Part shown: in pieces, positions 63,952 to 64,000 of the stretch
Numbering within the stretch: position 1 is the first letter of the stretch
Layout of the letters: each line of letters starts with the position of its first letter
Assembly: GCF_018449635.1 (NCBI RefSeq)
Contig: NZ_JAAVUV010000011.1
Span: 124,001 to 188,000 of the forward strand
Reading direction: 5' to 3'
DNA: 64,000 nucleotides
Source of the DNA: Caballeronia sp. dw_276
GTDB taxonomy: Bacteria > Pseudomonadota > Gammaproteobacteria > Burkholderiales > Burkholderiaceae
Program-made: the position numbers and the translations under genes
Notes under the pieces: model-generated
Told to the model about the DNA's origin: nothing
What the model saw: only the letters and a program-made list of their open reading frames with translations
Databases searched by the model: none

Positions 63952-64000
63952 TTAAGCGCGCAATAACGTGATCACGAATTCTGCGCCGTGCGATCGGTCC
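63952..64000 (-). CDS. C-terminal end of a sensor histidine kinase (partial)
   Basis: The minus-strand frame ending in TAA at 63952 encodes HGAEFVITLLRA at the window edge, typical of the end of an HATPase_c domain (GAEFVITL). The position 47 bases ahead of the response regulator supports a paired kinase, probably DctB-like. Only about 15 residues are visible. Confidence 0.7.
   Translation of the reverse strand, partial: DRSHGAEFVITLLRA

Overview
The window is about 61-62% G+C (judged by eye), densely coded, and reads as the main chromosome of a betaproteobacterium of the family Burkholderiaceae. It most resembles Caballeronia, Paraburkholderia or Burkholderia. The evidence is the gene order (prs-rplY-pth, the long cta/cox cluster, secB-grxC-gpmA-ctpA, gshA-gshB-ptsA-ptsH-ptsI, amt-glnK-ubiK-comM) and the protein sequences themselves. 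I see no rRNA, tRNA, CRISPR array, insertion sequence or prophage.

Layout. 1-6.9 kb: housekeeping genes (prs 3' part, rplY, pth, hisC, ferredoxin, coaD, rsmD, ftsY). 6.9-12.1 kb: a LysE/ArgO exporter, a zeta-class GST isomerase with an FAH-family hydrolase, ybiB, and leuA behind a leucine-rich leader peptide. 12.2-14.6 kb: a small NTF2-like protein, a PagL-like lipid A deacylase, and rpoH preceded by a perfect CIRCE operator. 14.7-18.6 kb: cyoABCD quinol oxidase. 18.9-20.2 kb: a secreted DUF1996 protein in an AT-rich setting. 20.6-27.2 kb: the nag operon (nagA, nagB-II, an EIIA-HPr-EI fusion, and NagE with a second, cysteine-less EIIB domain), divergent from a MarR-GNAT fusion regulator. 28.8-39.5 kb: the aa3-type cytochrome c oxidase cluster with its copper and haem A assembly factors. 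39.7-48.2 kb: bioC, comF, trmL, gpsA, secB, grxC, a rhodanese, gpmA, ctpA and a MoeB-like protein. 48.3-50.8 kb: two tandem TibC/Aah-type autotransporter heptosyltransferases. 50.8-58.5 kb: ptsI, ptsH, EIIA-Man, gshB, gshA, amt and glnK. 58.9-64 kb: ubiK, comM, a lipoprotein of unknown function, a TlpA-like protein and a sigma-54 response regulator with the last codons of its kinase.

How the parts work together. Respiration dominates: a bo3-type quinol oxidase and an aa3-type cytochrome oxidase lie near each other, and ctaB/ctaA supply haem O and haem A. Two separate PTS phosphorelays are present: a dedicated fused one for N-acetylglucosamine, and a free-standing EI/HPr/EIIA-Man relay next to glutathione synthesis and nitrogen-control genes. 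Regulatory signals visible in the DNA include a probable leucine attenuator, CIRCE at rpoH, a sigma-54 promoter with an NtrC site at glnK, near-consensus sigma-70 promoters for nag and cta, and three DnaA-box-like nonamers near 61.1 kb.

I do not see an obviously new defence or mobile system. The best candidates for unexplained biology are the apparently leaderless leuA leader peptide, the paired heptosyltransferases without a neighbouring autotransporter, the CtaC-cytochrome c-OmpA fusion, the MarR-GNAT/nag regulatory region and the DnaA-box cluster.
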